From assembly GCA_001897605.1 (NCBI GenBank), contig MKTL01000001.1, positions 310,001-374,000 on the forward strand: a stretch of 64,000 bases of DNA. Direction: 5' to 3'. This stretch comes from Clostridiales bacterium 38-18 (GTDB lineage: Bacteria; Bacillota; Clostridia; Peptostreptococcales; Acidaminobacteraceae). A program made the position numbers and the translations under genes. Under the pieces are notes generated by a model. It did not search any database. It was given only the letters and a program-made list of their open reading frames with translations, and had not been told where the DNA came from. Below, in pieces: positions 15,943-24,465 of this stretch (the stretch's first letter is position 1; every line of letters starts with the position of its first letter).

Positions 15943-17526
15943 TTGAAAAAATTTATAACAATTTTCCTTTTATCTTTAGCTATTTTCAAACTCACATCAC
16001 AGCTCTCTTTCGGGCTTGATAAGGTCATCTCCTTTGAAGCAGGCTATGCAGCTTCTTCAGAGCAACTATTTGAGATGACTGAAAAATTGGTGGCCAAATA
16101 TCCTTATCTACTAGAGCTTGAAGTTTTAGGTAAAACGAAGCTAAACAATCCAATATATGCCGTGAGGCTTTCCTACCGAGTTTTTGATAAGTCTGAATTT
16201 GACTATGTTGAAAAAACACATCTTCTGGTAGAGGCTGGAACTCATGGTAGAGAAACCTTTAACCCAATTGCTGTCCTCAAGATGATTGAAGATTATGTAC
16301 ACGATTATTATGCCGACAGCACCCTTACAGACGTAGATGTGAGAGCATTGCTTAAGACCAGTGTGATTCACTTTATTCCCCTGGTTAATCCAGATGGATT
16401 TAATATATCGAAGTTTGGCACCTCAAGTATTTCAGATTTAGAGCTACGCTCCCTTTTTATAAGTCAAGTCGAGGGTCAGCTGTATCACCGGATTAAATCA
16501 AATTTTAACGGTGTGGATTTGAATAGAAACTATGAGGACCGATATTACGATGCAGTGAGTCAAGTATGGGTAGACCAATGGGCGCAGCGTAATGAGGACG
16601 AAGCATTACAGCCTGCGCTTTCTGGCTATGGCGGTGAAAACCCCATGTCAGAGCTCGAAACACAGATTGTTGCTAACTATATAGAGCGATATGATTTTAG
16701 AGCCTTTCTGGACTTTCATAGTATGGGTCGCGTCATCTATTATAGAATAACGGCGCTTGGCACAAACTATTTATCTCGGAACGAACAGCTTGCAAACTTG
16801 GTTTCACGAATTACTGATTATAAGCTGAGAGACACTTCCGTTTCAAATGAAGGTGAGGTCTTAGTTGGTTATGCAACCAGCTATTTTGCAAATCGTAAAT
16901 TGAAGCCAGCACTGACCATAGAAACGACTGCAGATCTTACCTTTCCAACCCTGTTGAGTACCTACGAACCTGAATATATAGAGCATAAATTGGCTTATGT
17001 TCCATTAAGAGTGCTTGAGGCAGTGAAGGTGAGAGGCTATTTACCCTATAAGATATACATTAGCGGTAAATATTATACGGATGTGAGTAATCTTTCCTAT
17101 GCTAAGGCGATCGCCTTGGATCGAAAAGGTGAGGTCTTTCAGTATGCAGGTAGGCCAAGTCTATATATGAGTCAGCGTGGGGAGCTACAAATTGGGAATT
17201 TAATTCTAAAGGACGCGATTCGCGGTGCTTCTGGCGCAATATACGTTCCTTTTAAGTCGCTCCTTAGTAACCTAGGATATGAGGTCAGCTTTGATCAACA
17301 GACATTTCAGGTGCTTGCACAAAGTCAAACGGATAGCTATCAGGTAAATTTATCTGATTTTGAAATGACAGACAAAAACGACGATACCATCGAATTAGAA
17401 GTATCGCCGTTTATATATGAAGGAAGGTTAATGGTAACACTTGCATTTGCTGCTCAGCTACTGGGTGTAGCGGAAAATGCATATGAATTTACCCTTATTG
17501 GACAGCCTGTATTTTTAGATTTATAG
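15943..17526 (+). CDS. Secreted M14 zinc carboxypeptidase with C-terminal copper-amine-oxidase-N-like domain
   Basis: 527 residues, TTG start (GAGGTTATTA upstream). Signal peptide at about 1-25. M14 domain at about 35-365: zinc ligands H101 and E104 in THGRE, then NPDG, the substrate-binding GVDLNRNY, zinc ligand H259 in DFHSMG and catalytic E327 in LTIETTAD; all key residues are present. The last 150 residues resemble the copper amine oxidase N-terminal-type domain often attached to clostridial wall proteins (VPFKSLLSNLGYEVSFD...). It probably trims peptidoglycan peptides (gamma-D-Glu-meso-Dpm type) or other peptides outside the cell. Likely co-transcribed with the transglycosylase. Confidence 0.9.
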   Translation: MKKFITIFLLSLAIFKLTSQLSFGLDKVISFEAGYAASSEQLFEMTEKLVAKYPYLLELEVLGKTKLNNPIYAVRLSYRVFDKSEFDYVEKTHLLVEAGTHGRETFNPIAVLKMIEDYVHDYYADSTLTDVDVRALLKTSVIHFIPLVNPDGFNISKFGTSSISDLELRSLFISQVEGQLYHRIKSNFNGVDLNRNYEDRYYDAVSQVWVDQWAQRNEDEALQPALSGYGGENPMSELETQIVANYIERYDFRAFLDFHSMGRVIYYRITALGTNYLSRNEQLANLVSRITDYKLRDTSVSNEGEVLVGYATSYFANRKLKPALTIETTADLTFPTLLSTYEPEYIEHKLAYVPLRVLEAVKVRGYLPYKIYISGKYYTDVSNLSYAKAIALDRKGEVFQYAGRPSLYMSQRGELQIGNLILKDAIRGASGAIYVPFKSLLSNLGYEVSFDQQTFQVLAQSQTDSYQVNLSDFEMTDKNDDTIELEVSPFIYEGRLMVTLAFAAQLLGVAENAYEFTLIGQPVFLDL

Positions 17527-17529
17527 CCC

Positions 17530-18381
17530 TTAAGCGTCAATAGGCTCAACATAATAGCCTGTGACGCTTTTTTCTTTGAAGCCAATCTTTTTGTATAGCT
17601 CATAGGCAGCCAGATTTGTATGATCTACGTCTATGGAGACCTCGTGATAATTGGCATTTATTTGATGTAGCACTTCGCTTATAAACTCTTTTCCAAATCC
17701 CTTACCTTGATGCTCCTTCAAAACAGCAACGCCATTAATTGAAAGCTCGCCATTATTGTTCCCAACCACTAGAGTACATATGGGTTCATAATTGAGCTTT
17801 CCAAGATAGACAGTGCGATTATCTAGCTCAAAGCAGGCATTAACATAAGAGAGAGCTGGTTCAAAATCATCCTCGAAGGCATTGACACTTATCTGTGCGA
17901 CGCGATACGCATCTGAAGGCATTGCCTTGCTTACCAAGAGACGAGTTGCCCTGCTGATCTCAGTTTTTTTATCAAAGGTGAGCGTATATTCCGTATGATG
18001 GTGTCTTAATTGTTTTTTATTAATCCAGTCCAATCCTTTTTCATAAAATTCATTATGAACGTAAAGCATTTGCTTGTAGTTATGTTCTTTCAATATACCC
18101 TTTGCGTGTTCGATCAGCTCTGTGGCAATCGATTTGGATCTATAACTAGGGTGAATGATGACGCAAATCTCGCCTTCAAAGGCATTAATCGCAAAAATAC
18201 TAAGATAACCGACGAGTAAATGGTCTGAATACATCATAAGATAACATGGCATTTCACGATAGAGATTAATATTTGTGCCATAATGAATGGGATGAACGGC
18301 TTTATCGTTTTCCGAGCAAAGCTGTAACAATTGCTTAATTTCTAAAACCTCAGGTTCGGTTAATTGGTGTAAACGCTTCAT
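17530..18381 (-). CDS. Tandem GNAT-domain acetyltransferase
   Basis: 283 residues with two GNAT folds. The first (about 1-130) is degenerate: ICVIIHPSYRSKSIATELIEHAK keeps a weak acetyl-CoA loop. The second (about 145-280) is intact: INGVAVLKEHQGKGFGKEFISEVL contains Q-G-K-G-F-G, and DHTNLAAYELYKKIGFKEK is the late motif. Tandem arrangements of this size occur in antibiotic and small-molecule acetylases. Start: TAGGAGGTAAT before ATG at 18381. It converges on the M14 gene with only three bases between the stops. Substrate unknown. Confidence 0.88.
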   Translation of the reverse strand: MKRLHQLTEPEVLEIKQLLQLCSENDKAVHPIHYGTNINLYREMPCYLMMYSDHLLVGYLSIFAINAFEGEICVIIHPSYRSKSIATELIEHAKGILKEHNYKQMLYVHNEFYEKGLDWINKKQLRHHHTEYTLTFDKKTEISRATRLLVSKAMPSDAYRVAQISVNAFEDDFEPALSYVNACFELDNRTVYLGKLNYEPICTLVVGNNNGELSINGVAVLKEHQGKGFGKEFISEVLHQINANYHEVSIDVDHTNLAAYELYKKIGFKEKSVTGYYVEPIDA

Positions 18382-18439
18382 ATTACCTCCTAACTTTTTT
18401 TCATAATACCATCAAATTAAGAAGCATTCAATGAGACAT

Positions 18440-18468
18440 TTGACACAAAAGAGAATGTGTGTTATCTT
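18440..18468 (+). promoter_or_regulatory. Promoter for the gene at 18603
   Basis: TTGACA (18440-18445), 17-base spacer, TATCTT (18463-18468). The start site would fall just before the 8-base repeat array. Confidence 0.55.
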
Positions 18469-18482
18469 GTTATAGATTTAGA

Positions 18483-18514
18483 AAATTACTAAATCACTAA
18501 ATTACTAAATTACT
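18483..18514 (+). repeat. Four tandem 8-base repeats (AAATTACT)
   Basis: AAATTACT, AAATCACT, AAATTACT, AAATTACT in direct head-to-tail order in the leader of the downstream gene. A separate perfect palindrome, GTTTACGTAAAC, lies at 18554-18565. Confidence 0.8.
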
Positions 18515-18602
18515 AAAATATAATTGATGAATTTGTCCTAATACGGTTTTTTAGTTTACGTAAACAGGACTGTTAAAGACATGTGATATAAAAGGAGGTC
18601 AA

Positions 18603-19082
18603 ATGAAAATACCTAGACAACTGAAACACAAGCCGGTAATTGTGGTAGAGGATTACGATAAAATAGATGGTAAGCTCGCTTATGGCTCTGATGCCAAAGG
18701 CATTTCACTCGGGCTTGCACAATGGAATGAAAGAGGAAAGGTAGATATTTCGGCTAAGATTTGGCGCTACACTGGTGAAAAGTGGTCGAGACAATCAGAA
18801 GAAATGCCTTTTCATCGAGTCCTTGACCTCTCAATTCTCATCGCTCGATCGAAGCAGTATTTTATGGAAGCCTACCGTCATGAAAAATTATATGATCCAG
18901 AAAATCCACTGATCGATACGATAGGGCTACAAGGGGATGCCATACGTCCGGCTGTGGATATTGAAAATCCCTTTATAGATGAGGATATTAAATTATTCGC
19001 ACAGGCATTAAGTCAGGATGATGAATTAATATCGGAGAGACTTAAAACGCTCTCAAGCATACTAAAAGAGATGGGGTATTGA
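18603..19082 (+). CDS. Conserved hypothetical protein (DUF6530-like)
   Basis: 159 residues, soluble. The opening HKPVIVVEDYDKIDGKLAYGSDAKGISLGLAQWN and the WSRQSEEMPFHRVLDLSILI block are strongly patterned, and I associate them from memory with DUF6530; the number should be confirmed. No catalytic motif is obvious. Start: AAAGGAGGTCAA before ATG. The long leader with four 8-base repeats and a 12-base palindrome suggests active regulation. The GIY-YIG-like gene follows after 51 bases, perhaps in the same unit. Function unknown. Confidence 0.7.
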   Translation: MKIPRQLKHKPVIVVEDYDKIDGKLAYGSDAKGISLGLAQWNERGKVDISAKIWRYTGEKWSRQSEEMPFHRVLDLSILIARSKQYFMEAYRHEKLYDPENPLIDTIGLQGDAIRPAVDIENPFIDEDIKLFAQALSQDDELISERLKTLSSILKEMGY

Positions 19083-19133
19083 TTAAGAAAGTATAATACC
19101 ATCTGTAACGAAGACCATTAAGGAGATATGAAA

Positions 19134-19502
19134 ATGGACAGAAGTGATAAAAAAAAGATGATAGAAGCCTATAAAATGATGCAGCATCCTATGGGGGTGT
19201 TTCTCATTGGCTTACAGGCTTTACCGAATGAAGAACCCAAGGTGTTGATACAGGCTGCGCCCAATTTAAAAGCGGCTATTAACGGCAATCAGGTTAAGCT
19301 TCGTGGAGGCTTTCATCCCTATAGAGAGTTACTTGCTGATTGGAAGGTTTTTGGTGAATCGGCATTTGAAATTAAGGTTTTAGAGGAATTAGAGTACGAT
19401 GAGGATGTGCCAGATAAGGACTATAGGGATGAACTAGAGCTTTTAAAAGCACTTTGGGTAGAAAAGTACCTAGAAAGCGGTGTAAGACAGTATAAGAGAT
19501 AA
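19134..19502 (+). CDS. GIY-YIG-like family protein, probably without nuclease activity
   Basis: 122 residues from ATG 19134; the in-frame ATG at 19128 is only two bases from the GGAG site. The layout MGVFLIGLQALPNEEPKVLIQAAPNLKAAING...FHPYRELLADWKVFGESAFEIKVLEEL matches small GIY-YIG-like proteins common in Firmicutes, but the two tyrosines of the GIY and YIG triplets are absent (GVF and LIG). I therefore expect the fold without cutting activity. Role unknown. It lies between the DUF gene and a diguanylate cyclase with its own start region. Confidence 0.65.
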   Translation: MDRSDKKKMIEAYKMMQHPMGVFLIGLQALPNEEPKVLIQAAPNLKAAINGNQVKLRGGFHPYRELLADWKVFGESAFEIKVLEELEYDEDVPDKDYRDELELLKALWVEKYLESGVRQYKR

Positions 19503-19570
19503 TTAACGTTTGTGAATAATTTTCCGAACTTGAGGTAATAATAAGATAGCTCTATTTATAAGAGGTATCT

Positions 19571-21121
19571 ATGAGGAGAGAAAATCTAAATTATAGACTG
19601 ATAATTATTATAATGGTACTGATAATGTGCAGTGTAATTGGCGTTATCTATTTCTTGACCATCAATAAAATTGATGCGGTTTACAAGGATGCAGGTATCG
19701 AAGGCCTTTTAAATCTTAAGAAGGTTTACCTAAAGGATACGGTTGATAATCTTGCATTGAGAATTGAAGGACTAAGAAAGGAAACGCGATCTGATTATAA
19801 TAAAATTATAGATCAGACGATTGATTATATTGCACAGATTGAGGATGAGTCAACCTTTAAGGATTGGATGCGGATATATTTTAACGCTGAATCTAGTGTT
19901 CATATTATAGATGCCATGATGATCGATTTATCTTCAGGAGCATTGATCTACGCCAATAAATCGGATTTAATCTATCCTCTTGAATTGGCTGCCAATCAAA
20001 TGAGATTGAAAAACGAATATGAAAGATATGAAATTATTACTTTAGAGCACTACCGCATTTTTATAGGTGTGAAGCAAAAATCGCTGGATGATATTGTTAT
20101 CAATCGAATTAAAGATGAGCTTCATTATTCTAGCTATGCAGATGATTCCTATATTTGGGTTAATGAGATACTTAATTACTCAGGTGGCGATAATTACGCG
20201 GTTCGATTGATTCGCCCTAACCTTATCGATACGGAAGGTGCATTGCTTTCCACAAATACGACTGACATCAAAGGTAACCATCCTTATCTAACAGAACTTG
20301 AGGGCGTTAAAAAGGAAGGCGCTATCTTTTATAGCTATTATTTTAAGAAGTTGTCCTCAGAAGAAATCTCAGAGAAATTAACCTATTCAAAACTGTATTC
20401 AGATTTTAACTGGATTATATCCATGGGAGTTCATCTAGATGATATTAGTGAATACCTTATTGTTACCTCTCAAAAGAGTAATGAGCATATAAAGGCACTA
20501 ATAAGATTAATCGTTACTTTAATTGTCGTATTGTCGATACTTTCAATCGGATTCTTAATTGCACTTGATCGCTGGTATAATGGCAGGATAAAGCGAAATC
20601 TAATTGAAGAAGCGTTGATTGACCCACTCACTGGTGCTTTAAACAGGCGTGCAGGAATAAGAGACCTTACTGCAATTATGAACCGATATGTAAACGACGA
20701 CTTAGAGCTACCGATTACCATCATTATGATGGATTTAGACGACTTTAAGTTGATCAACGACAATTATGGGCATGAAACGGGTGATAAAGTACTCGGCTGC
20801 TTCACGAGAACCATCAAAGATCACGTGCGTCAGTCGGATCGGCTATACCGTTGGGGGGGAGAAGAATTTTTACTCGTCCTAGAGGGCTTAGGGGCAGAAA
20901 ATTTTGAAGGCTATGATTTGAAGCTTCAGAGTGCACTTAAGCTGAGGCAGCCCTTTGAAGATCTAGGCACCCTAGTGTTTACTATGAGCATGGGCATCGC
21001 ATTCTTTGAATCCGGTGACAGGGACTACAAAGAAGTATTGGCACGAGCAGATACGGCGCTTTATCTGTCTAAAAAAACGGGTAAAGACCGTGCGAACATT
21101 TGTAGGAAAAATGATCTTTAA
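19571..21121 (+). CDS. Diguanylate cyclase with extracytoplasmic Cache-type sensor
   Basis: 516 residues. TM1 at about 9-29, an extracytoplasmic region of roughly 270 residues resembling a Cache sensor (DSYIWVNEIL and FSYYFKKL), TM2 at about 312-332, then GGDEF. The active site is GGEEF at 429-433, with MDLDDFKLINDNYGHETGD earlier, and the inhibitory I-site RQSD at 420-423 five residues before it. So an active, product-inhibited cyclase making cyclic-di-GMP from two GTP is expected. Start: AGAGGTATCT before ATG. It is the only GGDEF gene in the window, against three HD-GYP genes. Confidence 0.94.
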   Translation: MRRENLNYRLIIIIMVLIMCSVIGVIYFLTINKIDAVYKDAGIEGLLNLKKVYLKDTVDNLALRIEGLRKETRSDYNKIIDQTIDYIAQIEDESTFKDWMRIYFNAESSVHIIDAMMIDLSSGALIYANKSDLIYPLELAANQMRLKNEYERYEIITLEHYRIFIGVKQKSLDDIVINRIKDELHYSSYADDSYIWVNEILNYSGGDNYAVRLIRPNLIDTEGALLSTNTTDIKGNHPYLTELEGVKKEGAIFYSYYFKKLSSEEISEKLTYSKLYSDFNWIISMGVHLDDISEYLIVTSQKSNEHIKALIRLIVTLIVVLSILSIGFLIALDRWYNGRIKRNLIEEALIDPLTGALNRRAGIRDLTAIMNRYVNDDLELPITIIMMDLDDFKLINDNYGHETGDKVLGCFTRTIKDHVRQSDRLYRWGGEEFLLVLEGLGAENFEGYDLKLQSALKLRQPFEDLGTLVFTMSMGIAFFESGDRDYKEVLARADTALYLSKKTGKDRANICRKNDL

Positions 21122-21160
21122 ACATGAACTTTATAATTATTGATTATGCGAGTAAAATAA

Positions 21161-21206
21161 AACCTGATGTAGATAATAGAGGACGACTCATTATCTGCAT
21201 CAGGTT
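21161..21206. terminator. Bidirectional terminator between GGDEF and flotillin genes
   Basis: A 17-base stem (21161-21177 with 21190-21206, one G-U pair) with a 12-base loop; T-rich on both outgoing sides. Confidence 0.85.
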
Positions 21207-21217
21207 TATTTAATTGA

Positions 21218-22681
21218 TTACATTTCTTCAATTACGGATATGTCACCCGTTGGCTCTGATTCATAAGCAACATCAGTCGATACTGGTTTTGAAAGAGCTT
21301 CTGTAGCCACTGGTGAGCTACTACCTTTTTCCTTACCAAGATAACTTGGCATTTCAAGTCCTGCCATATCAAACAGTTCATTGAGTGGCGGGATGGATTG
21401 CATCATACCAGATAGGAACTTTGCCGTACTGGTTTTACCTTCGTCACCACCGAGATTATCCCAAACGGTAACCTTGTCAATCTTAATATTTTTAATAGCT
21501 TCCACTTGCTTTTCGATGAGCTCAGGAAGTTTATCGACAATCATAAGACGCATAGCTGCTTCAGAACTACCAGTTGCATTGACGATAGCAGCGAAACCTT
21601 CTGCTTGCTTCATCAGCATTTCATTGATACCACGAGCCTGCGCTTCAAGCTTTAAGTAGATGGCATCTGCTTCACCTTTAGCTTGGCGGCGAATTCGTTC
21701 TGCTTCTGCTTCGGCTGCGATCTCAGCACGTTGTTTATCGATGTGTGCCTGTACCAATTGGTCCGCTTCTCTAGTTGCCTTTTCAAGCTCAGCACGCGCT
21801 ATCTCAGCAGCTCTTTCAGCGACATATGATTCTTCAAGTGCTTTTGCTTGTTGAATCTTTTCTGCGGCAACCGCACGTTTGTTTGCGATGGCTTCCATTT
21901 CACGTCTCGCAGCATCTGATTCAGCAACTTTGATTTTTGACTGGTTTTCACCATCTACTGCATGTGCATTTGCTTCAGCAACCTTAACTCTTTGGTCCAT
22001 AACCGCTTGGGATTCACCGATAGAACCATCTCTTGTTTTTTGAGCAACAGAGATTTTAGCATCGTTGACTGCTTTTGAAGCAGCTTCTTTACCAAGTGCA
22101 TCGATATAGCCTGATTCATCGCTAATATCGGTAATATTAACGTTGATGAGTCTTAAACCGATTTTTTTAAGCTCAGATTCCACATTTCTAGAAACTTCTT
22201 CTAAGAACTTATCGCGGTCAGTATTGATTTCCTCGATGTCCATTGTCGCTACGACAAGTCTTAATTGACCGAAGATGATGTCTTTAGCCAGCTCTTGAAT
22301 TTCAGCGAGCTTAAGACCAAGTAAACGTTCTGCTGCATTTTGCATTACTTCTGGTTCCGTACTGATCCCTACTGTGAAGCGTGAAGGTACATCGATACGG
22401 ATGTTTTGCTTTGACAGTGCGTTTTGAAGGTTGACCTCTATTGAGATAGGCGTGAGGTCTAAGTATTCGTAGGCTTGAATAACTGGCCAAACTAAAGTTG
22501 CACCACCATGGATACATTTAGCGCTTTTAATTCCTTGATCGTTTGACCCCACTAAACCGTACTTGACAAGAATTTTGTCAGAAGGACACTTTTTATAGCG
22601 TGATAAGAGTGCTACGATAAGTGTAAAGAAAAAGAGAACCGCCAGTGAGATGAAGATCAAGCCTTGAGAGTTTTCTAACAT
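21218..22681 (-). CDS. Flotillin-like SPFH protein (FloT/YuaG type)
   Basis: 487 residues. N-terminal membrane hairpin or helix (about 8-28), SPFH/Band-7 domain (about 45-200, with GGATLVWPVIQAYEYLDLTPISIEV), then a long Ala/Glu-rich coiled coil (about 225-350) with the EA-repeat pattern of flotillins, and a C-terminal tail. Forms oligomers in membrane microdomains. It is the second gene after an NfeD-type protein 12 bases upstream, the standard flotillin operon (YuaF-YuaG in Bacillus). Start: AGGAGGCATATAC before ATG. Confidence 0.94.
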   Translation of the reverse strand: MLENSQGLIFISLAVLFFFTLIVALLSRYKKCPSDKILVKYGLVGSNDQGIKSAKCIHGGATLVWPVIQAYEYLDLTPISIEVNLQNALSKQNIRIDVPSRFTVGISTEPEVMQNAAERLLGLKLAEIQELAKDIIFGQLRLVVATMDIEEINTDRDKFLEEVSRNVESELKKIGLRLINVNITDISDESGYIDALGKEAASKAVNDAKISVAQKTRDGSIGESQAVMDQRVKVAEANAHAVDGENQSKIKVAESDAARREMEAIANKRAVAAEKIQQAKALEESYVAERAAEIARAELEKATREADQLVQAHIDKQRAEIAAEAEAERIRRQAKGEADAIYLKLEAQARGINEMLMKQAEGFAAIVNATGSSEAAMRLMIVDKLPELIEKQVEAIKNIKIDKVTVWDNLGGDEGKTSTAKFLSGMMQSIPPLNELFDMAGLEMPSYLGKEKGSSSPVATEALSKPVSTDVAYESEPTGDISVIEEM

Positions 22682-22693
22682 GTATATGCCTCC

Positions 22694-23236
22694 TTATATT
22701 TTTCTTACGATAAGACGATTGCCTTCAACTGCAATAACTTCAACAGAGCTACCAGACTTTATCGTTTCATCATCATCTGTAATCGCTTCTATCTCCGTTA
22801 AAGCCCCCTGAACAACAACCATAACTTTACCGTAATTTTGACGTTTTGCTGGGATTGTGATATAAACATCTCCCTTTTGTCCAATAGCGTTCATTAGATT
22901 AATCGTACCATTTCGCTGCATCTTACTGACTAGGAAAAACAAACTCATTGAGATCAGCATAAATACAAAGCCAACTGTGACTGAGATTAAAACGACCCAT
23001 AAGGCTTTAACATTTAAGCTGATTAACCATAGCCCGCTCCAACCAAAGAAGGTGAAAAAAGCGACTAAATTTCTAAATGAAAATAAGGTTAATCCTGTTT
23101 CACCAGTCATTTCTACATCCCCATCACCATCAAAGTCAGTGTCTATGTCTCCTGACAGTCCTAGAAACGTCATGATTGACTGAATGATCAGTAATAATGA
23201 TGCAGGAACTGCCACATAAAGGTAGAATTTTTCCAT
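22694..23236 (-). CDS. NfeD-family membrane protein (YuaF-like)
   Basis: 180 residues. Membrane helices at about 5-25, 58-78 and 82-107 surround a short acidic loop (GDIDTDFDGDGDVEM), and a C-terminal OB-like NfeD domain (about 115-180) ends in GSSVEVIAVEGNRLIVRKI. Short NfeD proteins of this kind accompany flotillins and help assemble or organise the rafts. Start: AGGAGGTAATACTG before ATG. It is first in the two-gene operon with the flotillin. Confidence 0.9.
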   Translation of the reverse strand: MEKFYLYVAVPASLLLIIQSIMTFLGLSGDIDTDFDGDGDVEMTGETGLTLFSFRNLVAFFTFFGWSGLWLISLNVKALWVVLISVTVGFVFMLISMSLFFLVSKMQRNGTINLMNAIGQKGDVYITIPAKRQNYGKVMVVVQGALTEIEAITDDDETIKSGSSVEVIAVEGNRLIVRKI

Positions 23237-23383
23237 CAGTATTACCTCCTTTTGTTATAAGGTTAACACAGATAAAGAAAAGTATCCTTAAAAGCCCATT
23301 AAAAAATAATTAATTAACCATAGCAATGTCGGGTAAAAGATATGATATAATTAATTCGTAAGCCGAAATAAAAGGAGAGACCT

Positions 23384-24298
23384 ATGAAATCAGAAATTTT
23401 AGTTGTTCTAAATAAAGATGAAGATACCATATCATTTGTTTCAACCAAGACTGGAGAGACGGTAAAGAAAATTGTATCCGATCATAATCCACATGAGGTA
23501 GTTGTCTCCTTTGACCAGAAAAAGACATATGTGAGCTGCTCGCTAGGTAATACAATAGATGTCATCGATAATGAAACACTTGAAATCACACATCGGATCA
23601 AACATCCAAAATTTGATTTTCCTCATGGCGTCGGTATGACTCAGTCCAATCGTCTATTCTGCGCGTCAACTTATAGTGCTTGTGTGTTTGAAATCGATAC
23701 AGATAAAAATGAGGTCGTAAAGGTAGTCGAAACAGGTGAAGTACATTCGCATATGATTGCGCTTACACCAGATGAAAAGACCCTATACGTACCGAATATT
23801 GGCAGTGACAGTATCAGTGTCCTAGACGGCAATACCCTTGCAGTGTTATCCGTGATTGGAGTAGGTAGGGGACCAGAAGGTGTTGCGGTTCATCCAAATG
23901 GTAAATGGTTATATGTAGCCAATCAAGAGGATAATAATCTATTCATTTTAGAGACACAAACACATGAAGTTTTATGGAAAAGAAGACTTGGTGCATGCCC
24001 TATAAGAGTCGTATTTTCTCCCGACGGGAAATATGCACTCATTCCCAATCGTGAGTCAGATGATTTAAGTGTCATAATGACTGAGCAAGAGATTAATGGT
24101 ACGACAAGACCATGGGAAATTAAGAGAATTCCAGTTGGTAAATGGCCTGGTGGGACTGTCTTTTCTAAGGATGGTACAAAGGCTTATGTTGCAAATAATA
24201 AGACAAATGATATCTCTGTGATAGATATGGTTAAACTTAAAGAGATCAATCGATTTGATGTGGGGATACATCCGGATGGTATGGCAATTCTACTCTAG
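23384..24298 (+). CDS. YncE-like beta-propeller protein
   Basis: 304 residues made of about seven repeats of roughly 42 residues, with recurring motifs such as DGNTLAVLSVIGVGRGPEGVAVHPNGKWLYVANQ and AYVANNKTNDISVID, i.e. a YVTN/YncE seven-bladed propeller. Unlike many relatives it has no signal peptide, so it is probably cytoplasmic. Start: AAAGGAGAGACCT before ATG; a TATAAT at 23346-23351 is the likely -10 box. No catalytic residues are recognisable; such propellers usually act as binding scaffolds. It is monocistronic, with a strong terminator about 80 bases on. Confidence 0.85.
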   Translation: MKSEILVVLNKDEDTISFVSTKTGETVKKIVSDHNPHEVVVSFDQKKTYVSCSLGNTIDVIDNETLEITHRIKHPKFDFPHGVGMTQSNRLFCASTYSACVFEIDTDKNEVVKVVETGEVHSHMIALTPDEKTLYVPNIGSDSISVLDGNTLAVLSVIGVGRGPEGVAVHPNGKWLYVANQEDNNLFILETQTHEVLWKRRLGACPIRVVFSPDGKYALIPNRESDDLSVIMTEQEINGTTRPWEIKRIPVGKWPGGTVFSKDGTKAYVANNKTNDISVIDMVKLKEINRFDVGIHPDGMAILL

Positions 24299-24378
24299 AA
24301 ATGCGCTTGAAGTAAGTGTTTGTTAAGCAAACGGTAGTTATTCTTTTTTTAATAAGTTGACTGAGTGCGAATGAATAA

Positions 24379-24412
24379 AAAAAAGGAAGGTTTTTGGGAA
24401 CCTTCCTTTTTT
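24379..24412. terminator. Bidirectional terminator
   Basis: AAAAAAGGAAGGTT / AACCTTCCTTTTTT (24379-24392, 24399-24412) with a 6-base loop; works for the propeller gene (+) and the mur operon (-). Confidence 0.88.
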
Positions 24413-24465
24413 GCGCGCTTCTAAAAAAATCAGGAGAGAAATTTTTAGAATTTATGATTAACGCT

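Noticed and set aside
18483-18514. Short direct repeats considered as a CRISPR or plasmid iteron array
   Set aside because: The repeats are 8 bases with no spacers, and no cas, rep or origin genes are near.
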